Source: Geofilum rhodophaeum (GTDB taxonomy: Bacteria > Bacteroidota > Bacteroidia > Bacteroidales > Marinilabiliaceae). From it: a stretch of DNA of 34,008 bases. The position numbers and the translations under genes are program-made. The notes under the pieces are model-generated. The model was given only the letters and a program-made list of their open reading frames with translations. It searched no databases and was not told the DNA's origin. The stretch is from positions 1 to 34,008 of the forward strand of contig NZ_MWUJ01000024.1 of the NCBI RefSeq assembly GCF_002210225.1, given 5' to 3'. Shown in pieces: positions 25,988 through 33,254 of this stretch (position 1 is its first letter; each line of letters opens with the position of its first letter).

Positions 25988-26008
25988 TTTGCTGTCTGGT
26001 TGTTAAAC
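25970..26008. repeat. Overlapping inverted repeats upstream of the large terminase gene
   Basis: Two perfect inverted repeats overlap here: AACAACC (25970-25976) with GGTTGTT (25998-26004), and GTTTAACA (25979-25986) with TGTTAAAC (26001-26008). They cover the end of the 26003-26272 gene. Possible regulator site or RNA switch between alternative stems. Confidence 0.45.
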
Positions 26009-26272
26009 CGTCAATCTGTAATAATGCAACACCAGCGCCCCAAGCTGGCAGGTGGTGATGTATTCAGCCCTGCGGCTGTCGGGGGCGTTTTCGCCTGTAA
26101 GAACTGTTATTATCGCCAGCATCTTGCCGACTTTCTCGCCGGGGTCAACTTCTACCCACATGCACATTTCAGCGCCTTGCGGCTGGATGCTTAGTATTTT
26201 AGCATCAAACGGGATATCACGGAACGTTTGAACGGTCGTGTGGCGGAACTGGTATTTATGTATCTTTTTCAT
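26003..26272 (-). CDS. Small phage protein resembling DUF7352
   Basis: An 89-residue protein starting MKKIHKYQFRHTTVQTFRDI, then AKILSIQPQGAEMCMWVEVD, a pattern found in many small phage proteins of this type. All-beta in appearance. Function unknown. It sits between the endonuclease and large terminase genes, three bases after a 32-residue frame (26276-26374), and ends inside a pair of inverted repeats. Confidence 0.7.
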   Translation of the reverse strand: MKKIHKYQFRHTTVQTFRDIPFDAKILSIQPQGAEMCMWVEVDPGEKVGKMLAIITVLTGENAPDSRRAEYITTCQLGALVLHYYRLTV

Positions 26273-26275
26273 ATC

Positions 26276-26374
26276 TCAGTTGGTTTTAAGTTGTTTTAAA
26301 AGCCTTTTCATCTTAAGGTAATTCTTAATTACCCTGTGAAATTCGGCTATTGATTTAAGGTTTTGGGCGGTCAT
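26276..26374 (-). CDS. Possible 32-residue basic peptide
   Basis: A short frame, MTAQNLKSIAEFHRVIKNYL followed by a lysine/leucine-rich end, fills the gap between the endonuclease and DUF7352-like genes with 16- and 3-base spacers. Its compact placement and amphipathic, basic make-up favour a real gene. A GGTAATT/AATTACC dyad lies inside it (26317-26333). No function is suggested. Confidence 0.45.
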   Translation of the reverse strand: MTAQNLKSIAEFHRVIKNYLKMKRLLKQLKTN

Positions 26375-26390
26375 TTACTTAGGTATTAAA

Positions 26391-27203
26391 CTATTCAAAC
26401 AATGTTCCAACCGCCTTAGGAACAACATTCTTATTACTAATCAAAGAGTTAAACCCATTATTTATGCTATTAAACTTTACAATGTATTCCGACTCAATAC
26501 GAAACACTTCACTCTCAGATGTGGAAGGAGGCAATTCTTCCAAAACTTCAAATATCCAATCGCTTAGGCTTGTTTGGCGTAGATATAATCCAAATGGGCT
26601 GCTACTGTGTGTTAAATGGTTCCACCACCTAAAAAACGGGGCGTTTCGAGTTTTTCCAACGTAACATTTGCCCGTTGATTTTTCAGTGCATTTGTAGATG
26701 TAATGAGATGAATCTTTATTAATGTAATTCAAATCGTCTGGCATTTCCTCATGCTTAAACTTCTCTTTTTTCCACAACTCATAACAGCTATGATTTACAA
26801 GGTCATTTCCCGTTTTGTAATCACCTCCACAGAATATTTTACCCTCAAATTTCCGGCTTTCAATCGGTCGGCTCAGGTATTTGTTTTCATGGACGTGGCC
26901 ACAATGGTCGCACACCCATTCGCCTTCGTTAATCAATTCTATTTCATGATTATAAAGGGGGAATATGACTACATAAAAGAATTGGGCTTTGTCGTTTTTG
27001 GTTTCCTTCTCGTAAACTTTGCCGTTCTGAAAGAATTGAGGGTATTTTTCAAGCAACTGGAGTTTTACGTCCGCTTTGTTCTCTGCATAAATAAGCGGCT
27101 CCCTCAATACTTCTACGGTATTAAAACCCATGTATTCATCCTTAACTGTAAGGGATTTACATACCCGTATAATTGCTTTAAATGCTGTTTTATTTTGGTT
27201 CAT
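26391..27203 (-). CDS. GIY-YIG endonuclease
   Basis: A 270-residue protein. Residues 1 to about 90 are unassigned. A four-cysteine zinc site is likely at C98, C101, C125 and C140. The GIY-YIG nuclease follows: HYIYKCTEKSTGKCYVGKT (167-185), with R192 in FFRWWNHL, the metal-binding glutamate probably E237 or E239 in IESEYIVKF, and an asparagine in NNGFN (about 249-252). It overlaps the small terminase gene by ATGA, so it is embedded in the packaging operon. It may be a free-standing homing endonuclease, or a nuclease that helps terminase cutting, as HNH enzymes do in other phages. Confidence 0.87.
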   Translation of the reverse strand: MNQNKTAFKAIIRVCKSLTVKDEYMGFNTVEVLREPLIYAENKADVKLQLLEKYPQFFQNGKVYEKETKNDKAQFFYVVIFPLYNHEIELINEGEWVCDHCGHVHENKYLSRPIESRKFEGKIFCGGDYKTGNDLVNHSCYELWKKEKFKHEEMPDDLNYINKDSSHYIYKCTEKSTGKCYVGKTRNAPFFRWWNHLTHSSSPFGLYLRQTSLSDWIFEVLEELPPSTSESEVFRIESEYIVKFNSINNGFNSLISNKNVVPKAVGTLFE

Positions 27204-27781
27204 TTGCTTGCGCTTTTAATGAGTTGCATAAATAAATCAGCCCCGTCTGCCCCGGTCAGCTCTTGCTTGGTGGGAGCGTTAAACCCAAGCATGTTTGCAA
27301 GGGCCTCCATGCTCTTCTGCTTGTCGTACATCTTTATCCGAACGTAAACCTCCACCTCCGGAGCCTGTCCCTTCTTAACTTGCTTTTTGACCTCCTTGGT
27401 AGTCACCTCCTGAATACAAGCTTTAACGTCGTCGCTCAACTCTTCAAAGTCTTTTAGCTTCATCCATCCGTCCCGTATCTGCCCCTGTGAAGCTAAAGCA
27501 ATCTTCATGTGCTCCTTGACTATCATCAACGCCGAAATGCCCGCCGTTTGGGCCAAATTAGCCTTCATTTCCTCAATACGGGCCTTAAGATATGGTTTCC
27601 TGAGGTTTTCGGCTCCAATCGCAACGGCTGTCTTTGGACTATAACCGGCGATGATTGCCGCCTTGGTTGCATTGAATCCGTTGGCCAGATATTCATAGCA
27701 AAAGCGCTCCTGCTTAGGAGTCAGACCGGACTTCTCCAGCTTCGACCTCTTCGGACCCTGCTTCTTTTTCTGCTTTTCCAT
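27200..27781 (-). CDS. terS: Terminase small subunit
   Basis: A 193-residue DNA-recognition subunit of the packaging motor. The N-terminal helix-turn-helix is clear: LTPKQERFCYEYLANGFNAT, then KAAIIAGYSPKTA, matching the Terminase_2 (XtmA) family. The centre is a coiled oligomerisation region and the C-terminus is the large-subunit contact. It should recognise the pac or cos site. The gene overlaps its upstream neighbour by 68 bases and the endonuclease gene by ATGA. Confidence 0.9.
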   Translation of the reverse strand: MEKQKKKQGPKRSKLEKSGLTPKQERFCYEYLANGFNATKAAIIAGYSPKTAVAIGAENLRKPYLKARIEEMKANLAQTAGISALMIVKEHMKIALASQGQIRDGWMKLKDFEELSDDVKACIQEVTTKEVKKQVKKGQAPEVEVYVRIKMYDKQKSMEALANMLGFNAPTKQELTGADGADLFMQLIKSASK

Positions 27782-28184
27782 CTAACTCGAATTTGATAGT
27801 TTGATAAATATATTCTGCTTCTCTGCGAAAGCCTTTATCTACCTGCATGTAATCTCTAACTTTTACAGCAAGTTGCGAAATGCCAGACAATACACCTTCC
27901 CGGGACAATAGAATTGCGACCTTTTCTCGTAGCCCTGCCCTGAGCTGTTTTTTGCATTCCAGATAATCGGGGTCGTAAAGCTTCACAAATACAGCGATAA
28001 ACAGATCCCTTGTGTATTCCTTGTCGTGGTCAATTTTAAGGTGGGTTATGCCCTTTGTCTTGCAAAATAAGGTAAACACCTTAAGCATTTCGTAGCCGTC
28101 CAGCGGACGTTCCTTTGCAGTTAGCTCTTTAGCGATCTCCGGGTATCGCTCTTTAAGCTTCAGGTAAATCACTTTGTAATTCAT
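27714..28184 (-). CDS. Unrecognised helical protein upstream of the terminase
   Basis: A 156-residue charged, helical protein (opening MNYKVIYLKLKERYPEIAKE) with an acidic C-terminal tail rich in glutamate and serine. No family recognised. It overlaps the small terminase gene by 68 bases and its upstream neighbour by 32 bases, in different frames, so it belongs to the same transcript. A part in early gene control or packaging start is possible only by position. Confidence 0.7.
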   Translation of the reverse strand: MNYKVIYLKLKERYPEIAKELTAKERPLDGYEMLKVFTLFCKTKGITHLKIDHDKEYTRDLFIAVFVKLYDPDYLECKKQLRAGLREKVAILLSREGVLSGISQLAVKVRDYMQVDKGFRREAEYIYQTIKFELDGKAEKEAGSEEVEAGEVRSDS

Positions 28185-28401
28185 TGCCGGCTTGTTTTTT
28201 GGTTATTACTTCGTATGCGTGACTATTCAGGGTAGGGACTCTTTTTAAGGTCCCGGCCTCAACCATTGCACTGAGTTCACTGTCTGCCATTAACCGAAGT
28301 TCCCTGAGTACGTCGCTATACATTGCGTGCTCAGGGAACTGTCTCGATTCTCTCTTTTGAGATTGAATCTGCTCTACGACTTTTAGTATCGTATCTCTCA
28401 T
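28153..28401 (-). CDS. Small winged-helix-like protein
   Basis: An 82-residue protein whose middle (MYSDVLRELRLMADSELSAM, about 27-46) followed by a short hairpin-like VEAGTLKRVPTLNSHAYEV reads like a winged helix. If so, it is a small DNA-binding protein. It overlaps the upstream zinc-protein gene by ATGA (28398-28401). The fold is inferred from pattern only. Confidence 0.62.
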   Translation of the reverse strand: MRDTILKVVEQIQSQKRESRQFPEHAMYSDVLRELRLMADSELSAMVEAGTLKRVPTLNSHAYEVITKKQAGNELQSDLPEA

Positions 28402-29339
28402 ACCAAGGCCCTTTCTTTTTCCAGCTTCTCGGAAAGAAGCTCTTTGTATCTCTTTTCCGTCCTTGGGAAGTATGTGGTTTTGCCAATCTTAACGATGTAT
28501 TGAGCCTTTGACAGGTTGGGCGGGGGTAGTTGTGGTTTCTGTTTCCGCTCCTTGCTGCATCCGCCTGAGAGGTGCCCGAGCTCACTGGCCACAGGCGAAA
28601 TCGCACGTATAGGCTGGCCGGGCCGGTCCTTTCGTTTTTTTCGTATCTTTTCCCGCGCCTGTTCCCTTTTGTGAACAACTTTACAAGGGGTACATCTTGT
28701 CGCTCGGTGGTGCATCTCGTCAATGCTTGTGCCGCAATCTAAGCAAACGCGAGGGGCCGCTTCTTGTGGCTTTCGCTGATTCTCCGCCTTTGGCTTGTTT
28801 TTGACCTCTCTGGTTCCGGCTGTGCCTTCGTCCTTTTCTTTCTTGTAGTAGATTCTCTTGTACTCCCTTTGCATCTCCTTGTTGTGGATGGTAGCGCAGG
28901 AAATGCACCGCAGGGCCTTTGGATGTCTTTCAGATATGTCACATCCGCAGTCAACGCAATGCCTTTCAACAGGCTTCTCTTTCATTGCGGCTATCCGGGC
29001 TTTCTTTCTTGCTATCTCTGCCAGCCGCTCAGGGTTGTTTGCTACGGATTGCCTCCATCTTTGCTGACCTTCCCGCTGAACGTCGTAAGCGCAGCCAGTG
29101 CAATATTTCGCCGTTGCAGAGCGATGTGAAATATCGCAGTCACACCTTTGGCACCTCCTTTCCTCCGGCTCCGATTCCTTGTTTGATTCTCTCTCTGCTG
29201 CCCGCTTTTCGTATGCATCTCTCTGATGCTGCTTGTTCATCTTTTCGGCACAAGGGATGCAGTAGATAGCATTAACGGCCCGATCTGAAATATCGGTCGG
29301 GCATAACTTGCAGGCGCGTTTTGCAGGTTTCTCACTCAT
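28398..29339 (-). CDS. Protein with four tandem CxxC-x13-CxxC zinc modules
   Basis: A 313-residue protein built of four repeated four-cysteine modules: C10/C13/C27/C30, C63/C66/C80/C83, C128/C131/C145/C148 and C199/C202/C216/C219. Each has exactly 13 residues between the CxxC pairs and three carry a CDIS- or TDIS-like turn with arginine or histidine. Each is followed by a basic helical arm (for example KRIYYKKEK or REKIRKKRKDR). The C-terminal 40 residues are a separate segment (AQYIVKIGKTTYFPRTEKRY). Likely a zinc-dependent DNA, RNA or protein binder. It is ATGA-coupled to the next gene and overlaps the previous one by 8 bases. Confidence 0.8.
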   Translation of the reverse strand: MSEKPAKRACKLCPTDISDRAVNAIYCIPCAEKMNKQHQRDAYEKRAAERESNKESEPEERRCQRCDCDISHRSATAKYCTGCAYDVQREGQQRWRQSVANNPERLAEIARKKARIAAMKEKPVERHCVDCGCDISERHPKALRCISCATIHNKEMQREYKRIYYKKEKDEGTAGTREVKNKPKAENQRKPQEAAPRVCLDCGTSIDEMHHRATRCTPCKVVHKREQAREKIRKKRKDRPGQPIRAISPVASELGHLSGGCSKERKQKPQLPPPNLSKAQYIVKIGKTTYFPRTEKRYKELLSEKLEKERALV

Positions 29340-29601
29340 CGCAGACCTCCTTCCTCTCTATAATCACCACGGACCAATTCCCATCCGTGGTCCTCGTTGC
29401 TATCACAGAGGCACCTTTGACTTCTTTTCTCCACAACAAGGGGCCTTTATCCCAGCCCCGTATTCCGTGAGCTCTGTAAACCTCCAGCCTGTTGCTGTAC
29501 TCGTAACAGGTGGCTGTTGAGGTCTGGTCTTCACTCTCCCATACTTGTGCTGATATCGCAATAGGTAGCAATATCAACATTATTGTTATCAGTTTTTTCA
29601 T
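29332..29601 (-). CDS. Small secreted protein
   Basis: An 89-residue protein with a clear signal peptide (MKKLITIMLILLPIAISAQ, cleavage after ISA likely). The mature part is about 70 residues, with two cysteines (the TATCYEY segment and the C-terminal EVCDE), and a beta-rich core. A strong AAGGAGG ribosome site precedes it. An exported protein in the middle of an early block suggests a role at the envelope, such as altering superinfection. No family recognised. It is ATGA-coupled to the preceding gene. Confidence 0.7.
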   Translation of the reverse strand: MKKLITIMLILLPIAISAQVWESEDQTSTATCYEYSNRLEVYRAHGIRGWDKGPLLWRKEVKGASVIATRTTDGNWSVVIIERKEVCDE

Positions 29602-29834
29602 TTTTCGTCCTCCTTTTTACCTTTTTCCCATCCCTCAAATTCCTGGGCCAGCTGCTCAATGTCATTGTCTTTTTCGACCATCATCGTGAACCCTCGATGC
29701 TCCACATCTACCCATTCCATATCATGCAATTTGCAGATGAATTGCACCTTTTTAAGCATCTTTCGCACGTCATTCCAGCCCTCGGCCTTTAGTTCGAGCG
29801 TGCCATTTTTGATTTTTAGAGTGTTTGATTTCAT
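29598..29834 (-). CDS. Small acidic hypothetical protein
   Basis: A 78-residue protein (MKSNTLKIKNGTLELKAEGW at the start) with a central basic helix, an EHRGFTMMVEKDND segment and a charged, lysine/glutamate-rich tail. No family recognised. ATGA overlaps with both neighbours, and its compact coupling, support expression. Confidence 0.68.
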   Translation of the reverse strand: MKSNTLKIKNGTLELKAEGWNDVRKMLKKVQFICKLHDMEWVDVEHRGFTMMVEKDNDIEQLAQEFEGWEKGKKEDEK

Positions 29835-30007
29835 TTTGCAGCCCCCTTTTCTGTTACAGATAATCCAAAATAGAAGTTTAGTAAGTAAAAACCGCTACCA
29901 TTCCTTCCAAAACCAAAAACAAGAATGAATAATGGGAAATATCCACCATTCGTTATCTTCCACATATTTTCAAAGCTGAAGTTTAATTTATATTTTCCTA
30001 TATTCAT
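29831..30007 (-). CDS. 58-residue aromatic small protein
   Basis: A short gene starting MNIGKYKLNFSFENMWKI, with a hydrophobic, glycine/phenylalanine-rich centre (about 22-50) and a polar end (VTEKGAAK). It joins both neighbours by ATGA overlaps (30004-30007 and 29831-29834) and has AAGGAGG 7 bases ahead of its start, which makes it convincing despite its size. The centre could be a membrane segment. Function unknown. Confidence 0.7.
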   Translation of the reverse strand: MNIGKYKLNFSFENMWKITNGGYFPLFILVFGFGRNGSGFYLLNFYFGLSVTEKGAAK

Positions 30008-30363
30008 TTTGTTTCCTCCTTAGCTTTTAGGTGGTTATAAACAAAATCCCTCTGCTTGCTGAACTCAGGAATTACAAAATCTTTGCTTTCTGCCATTTCG
30101 GGGTCCATTTCATCCCACATCTCTCCAAAAGTATCGGTTATGCATTCGTAGAAATCCTCACCCGTTACGCCTTCGTCTCCTTCCATATTCAGCATATCCA
30201 CCAACTCGGCGCATTTTTCATGGCTCTTCCAGTCGTACAGCTCACCATTGGCTTTGTGCGCTGAACGCCAGTACGTCGCCCCGACTGGAATCGTGCAACC
30301 GCAAAAACTGCAAACGTGCGCTTTTCTCGCTTTTACTTTACCGTATCTGAGTGTTTCCATCAT
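30004..30363 (-). CDS. Small zinc-binding protein
   Basis: A 119-residue protein with a treble-clef-like zinc site: C18 and C21 (VCSFCGC), then H48 and C51 (SHEKC). This matches small phage zinc proteins that begin KARKxHxCxxC. The C-terminal half is acidic and helical. Probably a nucleic-acid or partner binder; function unknown. Two consecutive ATG codons open it. Confidence 0.72.
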   Translation of the reverse strand: MMETLRYGKVKARKAHVCSFCGCTIPVGATYWRSAHKANGELYDWKSHEKCAELVDMLNMEGDEGVTGEDFYECITDTFGEMWDEMDPEMAESKDFVIPEFSKQRDFVYNHLKAKEETK

Positions 30364-30379
30364 TTCGTTTTAGTTTTTA

Positions 30380-30404
30380 CCCGCCTCCCTGTGTGGAAGG
30401 CGGG
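30380..30404 (-). promoter_or_regulatory. GC-rich hairpin in an early intergenic gap
   Basis: CCCGCCT (30380-30386) with AGGCGGG (30398-30404), extended by CC/GG inside. It precedes the zinc-protein gene at 30363 by 16 bases. No U tract follows leftward, so it is more likely an attenuator or RNA-processing stem than a terminator. Confidence 0.5.
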
Positions 30405-30410
30405 GGTGGG

Positions 30411-30605
30411 TTAATAGTCTCCACTCTGATAAATCACAATCTTAGGTCCATCCATCATAATTTCCTCTACCATAAAAATACTTGTATGAGCTATTGCCTG
30501 GCTCGCGATCCTTTTAGCTTCGTCTTTATTGTAAGCGAGAATGATTAAGCAGCTCCCTACAGGGTAAAGAGCTTCAAATTCTACATTCCAAAGTTTAAGA
30601 TTCAT
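30411..30605 (-). CDS. Small hypothetical protein
   Basis: A 64-residue protein (MNLKLWNVEFEALYPVGSCL at the start), of alternating hydrophobic pattern suggesting a small alpha/beta fold. A DEAKRIASQAIAH helix follows. The pattern recalls short phage proteins with a ferredoxin-like fold. Function unknown. Single transcript with its neighbours. Confidence 0.65.
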   Translation of the reverse strand: MNLKLWNVEFEALYPVGSCLIILAYNKDEAKRIASQAIAHTSIFMVEEIMMDGPKIVIYQSGDY

Positions 30606-30656
30606 CTCTATTTTTTGTTTTACCCCTTACTGGGGTGGTTAAAAATCAAATAACTG

Positions 30657-30896
30657 TTACCCAAGTGGCACAAATGATTCGATAGCTAATTTTAATTCGT
30701 CTCTGAAATAATCCATCGTTCCAATATCGCCAGAGGCGTATTGTTTAACTTGAAATGACAGCTCTGTCAATGCAACGCCTGATTGAATTAGTTTTTGTTC
30801 TAGCCAATCCTTGTAGTTTTCTAAATCAAATACAGAATCTTCCTCGCCTATCGTTTGAGGATTTTCTAATCTGAATTGCTTTTCAAATTGATACAT
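30657..30896 (-). CDS. Small hypothetical protein
   Basis: A 79-residue acidic helical protein starting MYQFEKQFRLENPQTIGEED. No family recognised. It sits between the ASCH-like gene and a 64-residue gene, and is preceded by the repeated leader motif TTTTTAACCACCCC (about 30906-30919). Function unknown. Confidence 0.65.
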   Translation of the reverse strand: MYQFEKQFRLENPQTIGEEDSVFDLENYKDWLEQKLIQSGVALTELSFQVKQYASGDIGTMDYFRDELKLAIESFVPLG

Positions 30897-30916
30897 GTCT
30901 TTAGTTTTTGGGGTGG

Positions 30917-31495
30917 TTAAAAAGGCATTAATTCATAATCATACACAAAAACAAAAGGGTTGCTTTCCCATGTGCCTTTGCCGCTAATCTGGTCGATAAG
31001 TGCGGCGTAGGCTTCGATGTGAGACTGGTATATCATATTCCCCTCCCATCCAAAAATGAAAGACCTGCTGTCGTGGGTGTAACCTTCAATGCCCTCCTTT
31101 ATGCAGTCCTCTTCTGTAATTTCCTGCAAGCGCTCAAATCTTACATCAGTAATTTTTATAAAATAACGGGCGGCTGACTGGGGCATGAAGAGTTTGTTTT
31201 TCCAAGGATTTGAAATGTCTGGAATTTGAGTGTTAATAAAGGTCTTGTCTGATTTTTCAAACTTGTAAAAAATCTTATCCATGCTGAAATCGTCAATATA
31301 TGGCTCCTTTAGGTATACGATTTCATCTACTTTATACTTCGGTCTTATCTCCTTGCCATGCCAGTCCTCAAACAACACGTTGGTGGTCCGCGGGCCTATA
31401 TCGTCCGGTTGTGCATTCGCGATCCTCCGGGTTTGCGTTTTCCTCATCTGAATTGTTGAGTGAAAAAGCGGCTCTTTGAAACATATTCCTTTCAT
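30917..31495 (-). CDS. ASCH/PUA-like domain protein
   Basis: A 192-residue protein opening MKGICFKEPLFHSTIQMRKT, then QTRRI, with KYKVDEIVYLKEPYID (about 53-68) and RYFIKITDVRFERLQEI (about 110-126). This is the typical phage ASCH layout: K-T-x-T-R-R, then V-Y-L-K/R-E-P, then a strand with I-T-x-V-R. ASCH proteins are predicted RNA or modified-nucleotide binders. In this phage it lies next to a DNA methyltransferase, so a link to modified bases is possible, but not shown. Confidence 0.83.
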   Translation of the reverse strand: MKGICFKEPLFHSTIQMRKTQTRRIANAQPDDIGPRTTNVLFEDWHGKEIRPKYKVDEIVYLKEPYIDDFSMDKIFYKFEKSDKTFINTQIPDISNPWKNKLFMPQSAARYFIKITDVRFERLQEITEEDCIKEGIEGYTHDSRSFIFGWEGNMIYQSHIEAYAALIDQISGKGTWESNPFVFVYDYELMPF

Positions 31496-31505
31496 AGTTT
31501 TAATT

Positions 31506-33092
31506 TTATGCTGTTACTTGGTTAAACTCTTGAATCAAAGCCGCAGCGCTGGCCCGGGCTATCTCCCTGGCCACAATGGGCACAACGGCATTCCCGATGA
31601 ACTTCTTTTGGTCTGCTTGAGTGCCCTTTAAAATGTAGTCAGCTGGGAAGCCTTGAATTTTAAGAAGCTCGGGAACCTTCAGCATTCTCATTTTAATATC
31701 CGCTATGCCGTGGGCCTGCATAAATTGCTTTATTTTTTGCATCACAAGGCTGTCGGAATTGCTATGCTCCACATTTGAAAAGCCTTGCCGAACCTCAACC
31801 AGTGAGGGGGGCCGCTTATCCATCCTGGCAATAAGTGTAAAGCAAGGCTTGTCAACCGAACTTCCAGCGCTTTGGTATTGCGGATTAAGCAGGTAGTGAT
31901 GTTTACGACAAGCTAAAATTGTTGGCGCCGGTTCATCCAGTGAGCGCCCCACGTTTTTGAAGTTAGTATCCATCAACCAGCCTTTAACGGTCACAAGGTT
32001 CTGCTTCGGTGAAGTTGTTAAAGTGCCGTTTGGCTGCTCTACCGAACTGGCTCTGCCTGTTCCGTACTGATTGTCAAGAAAGCGAACAGAAGCCACGGAA
32101 AAGCGGTCTTTTGTTGTAACGGTTGGGCACGGCTCCAATATACTTTGAGCGCCTTGGGAATTGCTGTAATAGCTTGTGAGGAAAGAAGCACGCACAACTG
32201 ATTGGTTGGCGCTGGTCGTTATTGCTCCGGTAGGGCCTTTAAAGCTGACCACTTTACCAGCCGGGCGGCCTGAAAAATGCTTTTGGATGAACCCTTCCTC
32301 ACCATTGGCCACAAACTTCACCAGCCCGGCATAAATCCGCTCCAAAGTGGCATCTACCAACGGCTTCCGACGCTTAAAAACACTTTCTCCTTCGTCCTCA
32401 AAATCCAAAACCTCTTTCACAGCCTTCCAGGGGCGAAGGTTGTTTGCAAACATCCCACCGGCCTCAACCCTCCGGGCGTGGGTAGGTTCTGGCCACACTA
32501 TTGGCAGGCCCTTTTTTGCGAACTGAGCAAAGTAACGCTCCCTGCTGGTATAGGCTCCAAAATCAGCAGAGTTGAGTATTTTCCAGTCAAACGAATAACC
32601 GTAACTGCACATACGCTTTACCCAATGCACATAATCAACTCCATTTTTTCGGCTTATCGGCCGGCCATTTTCGTCCAGCGGGCCCCAGCTCATAAATTCC
32701 CGCACGTTTTCGATTTTCACGTAATCAGGCTGGACGGCCTCAATGTAATCGTAAAGCGAATATGCCAATGTCCTGCTGTCTGCATCCCTGGGCAGGCCTC
32801 CTTTAGCCTTTGAGTAGTTGGTGCATTCCAAGCTGGCCCAAATCACAATGATACAGCCTGAGTGGTCTTTGCGAAGGGTTCGCACCAAGGCGGCGATGTG
32901 CTGAATTACCTTCATATCCCTAACGTCCTCAACGAAATGAATACAGTCGGGATGATTCGCTTTGTGACTCTCAATGGCTTTTGCATCGTGGTTCACGCAA
33001 GCGGCCACTTGGATGTTAGGATTGCCGGCAAGGTGAATGCCTGTTGTCGTCCCTCCGGCACCTGAAAACAGGTCTATGTAAAAGATTTTCAT
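31506..33092 (-). CDS. C5-cytosine DNA methyltransferase, atypical motif IV
   Basis: A 528-residue enzyme that should methylate C5 of cytosine in a specific DNA site. Visible motifs: I DLFSGAGG (7-14), IV ASLECTNYS with catalytic C90 (86-94), VI ENV (128-130), VIII TSRERYF, IX RMLKVPELLKIQGFP and X FIGNAVVP. Motif IV is EC-T rather than the usual PCQ. The target-recognition region (about 275-430) holds a series of degenerate repeats of the form S(V/I/L)xxPxxT(I/L/V). No endonuclease partner is nearby, so it is a solitary methyltransferase, likely for restriction evasion or control of phage gene expression. Confidence 0.9.
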   Translation of the reverse strand: MKIFYIDLFSGAGGTTTGIHLAGNPNIQVAACVNHDAKAIESHKANHPDCIHFVEDVRDMKVIQHIAALVRTLRKDHSGCIIVIWASLECTNYSKAKGGLPRDADSRTLAYSLYDYIEAVQPDYVKIENVREFMSWGPLDENGRPISRKNGVDYVHWVKRMCSYGYSFDWKILNSADFGAYTSRERYFAQFAKKGLPIVWPEPTHARRVEAGGMFANNLRPWKAVKEVLDFEDEGESVFKRRKPLVDATLERIYAGLVKFVANGEEGFIQKHFSGRPAGKVVSFKGPTGAITTSANQSVVRASFLTSYYSNSQGAQSILEPCPTVTTKDRFSVASVRFLDNQYGTGRASSVEQPNGTLTTSPKQNLVTVKGWLMDTNFKNVGRSLDEPAPTILACRKHHYLLNPQYQSAGSSVDKPCFTLIARMDKRPPSLVEVRQGFSNVEHSNSDSLVMQKIKQFMQAHGIADIKMRMLKVPELLKIQGFPADYILKGTQADQKKFIGNAVVPIVAREIARASAAALIQEFNQVTA

Positions 33093-33254
33093 AGTTAGAT
33101 GGTTTTAATATTTCCAATTGATGGGGCGGCCCCTGTTGTGCTAATAGCTGTTTTTGCGTGCTAAGCCATTGAATTTTGACACGAACCCCCTGTTCAAGTG
33201 TATTCTATTGCGACACCCCCATTTTAATCCCTTAAAAGCACCTTATTTTGATTT

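Noticed and set aside
30380-30404. Hairpin considered as a full terminator
   Set aside because: No U tract follows on either strand and coding genes continue in the same direction.
33090-33222. Short frame starting ATG 33222 interrupted by TAG (33205-33207), then open into the methyltransferase start
   Set aside because: Only five codons precede the stop and the rest has no start codon. It could be a decayed small gene, but chance is as likely, so it is not listed as a gene.
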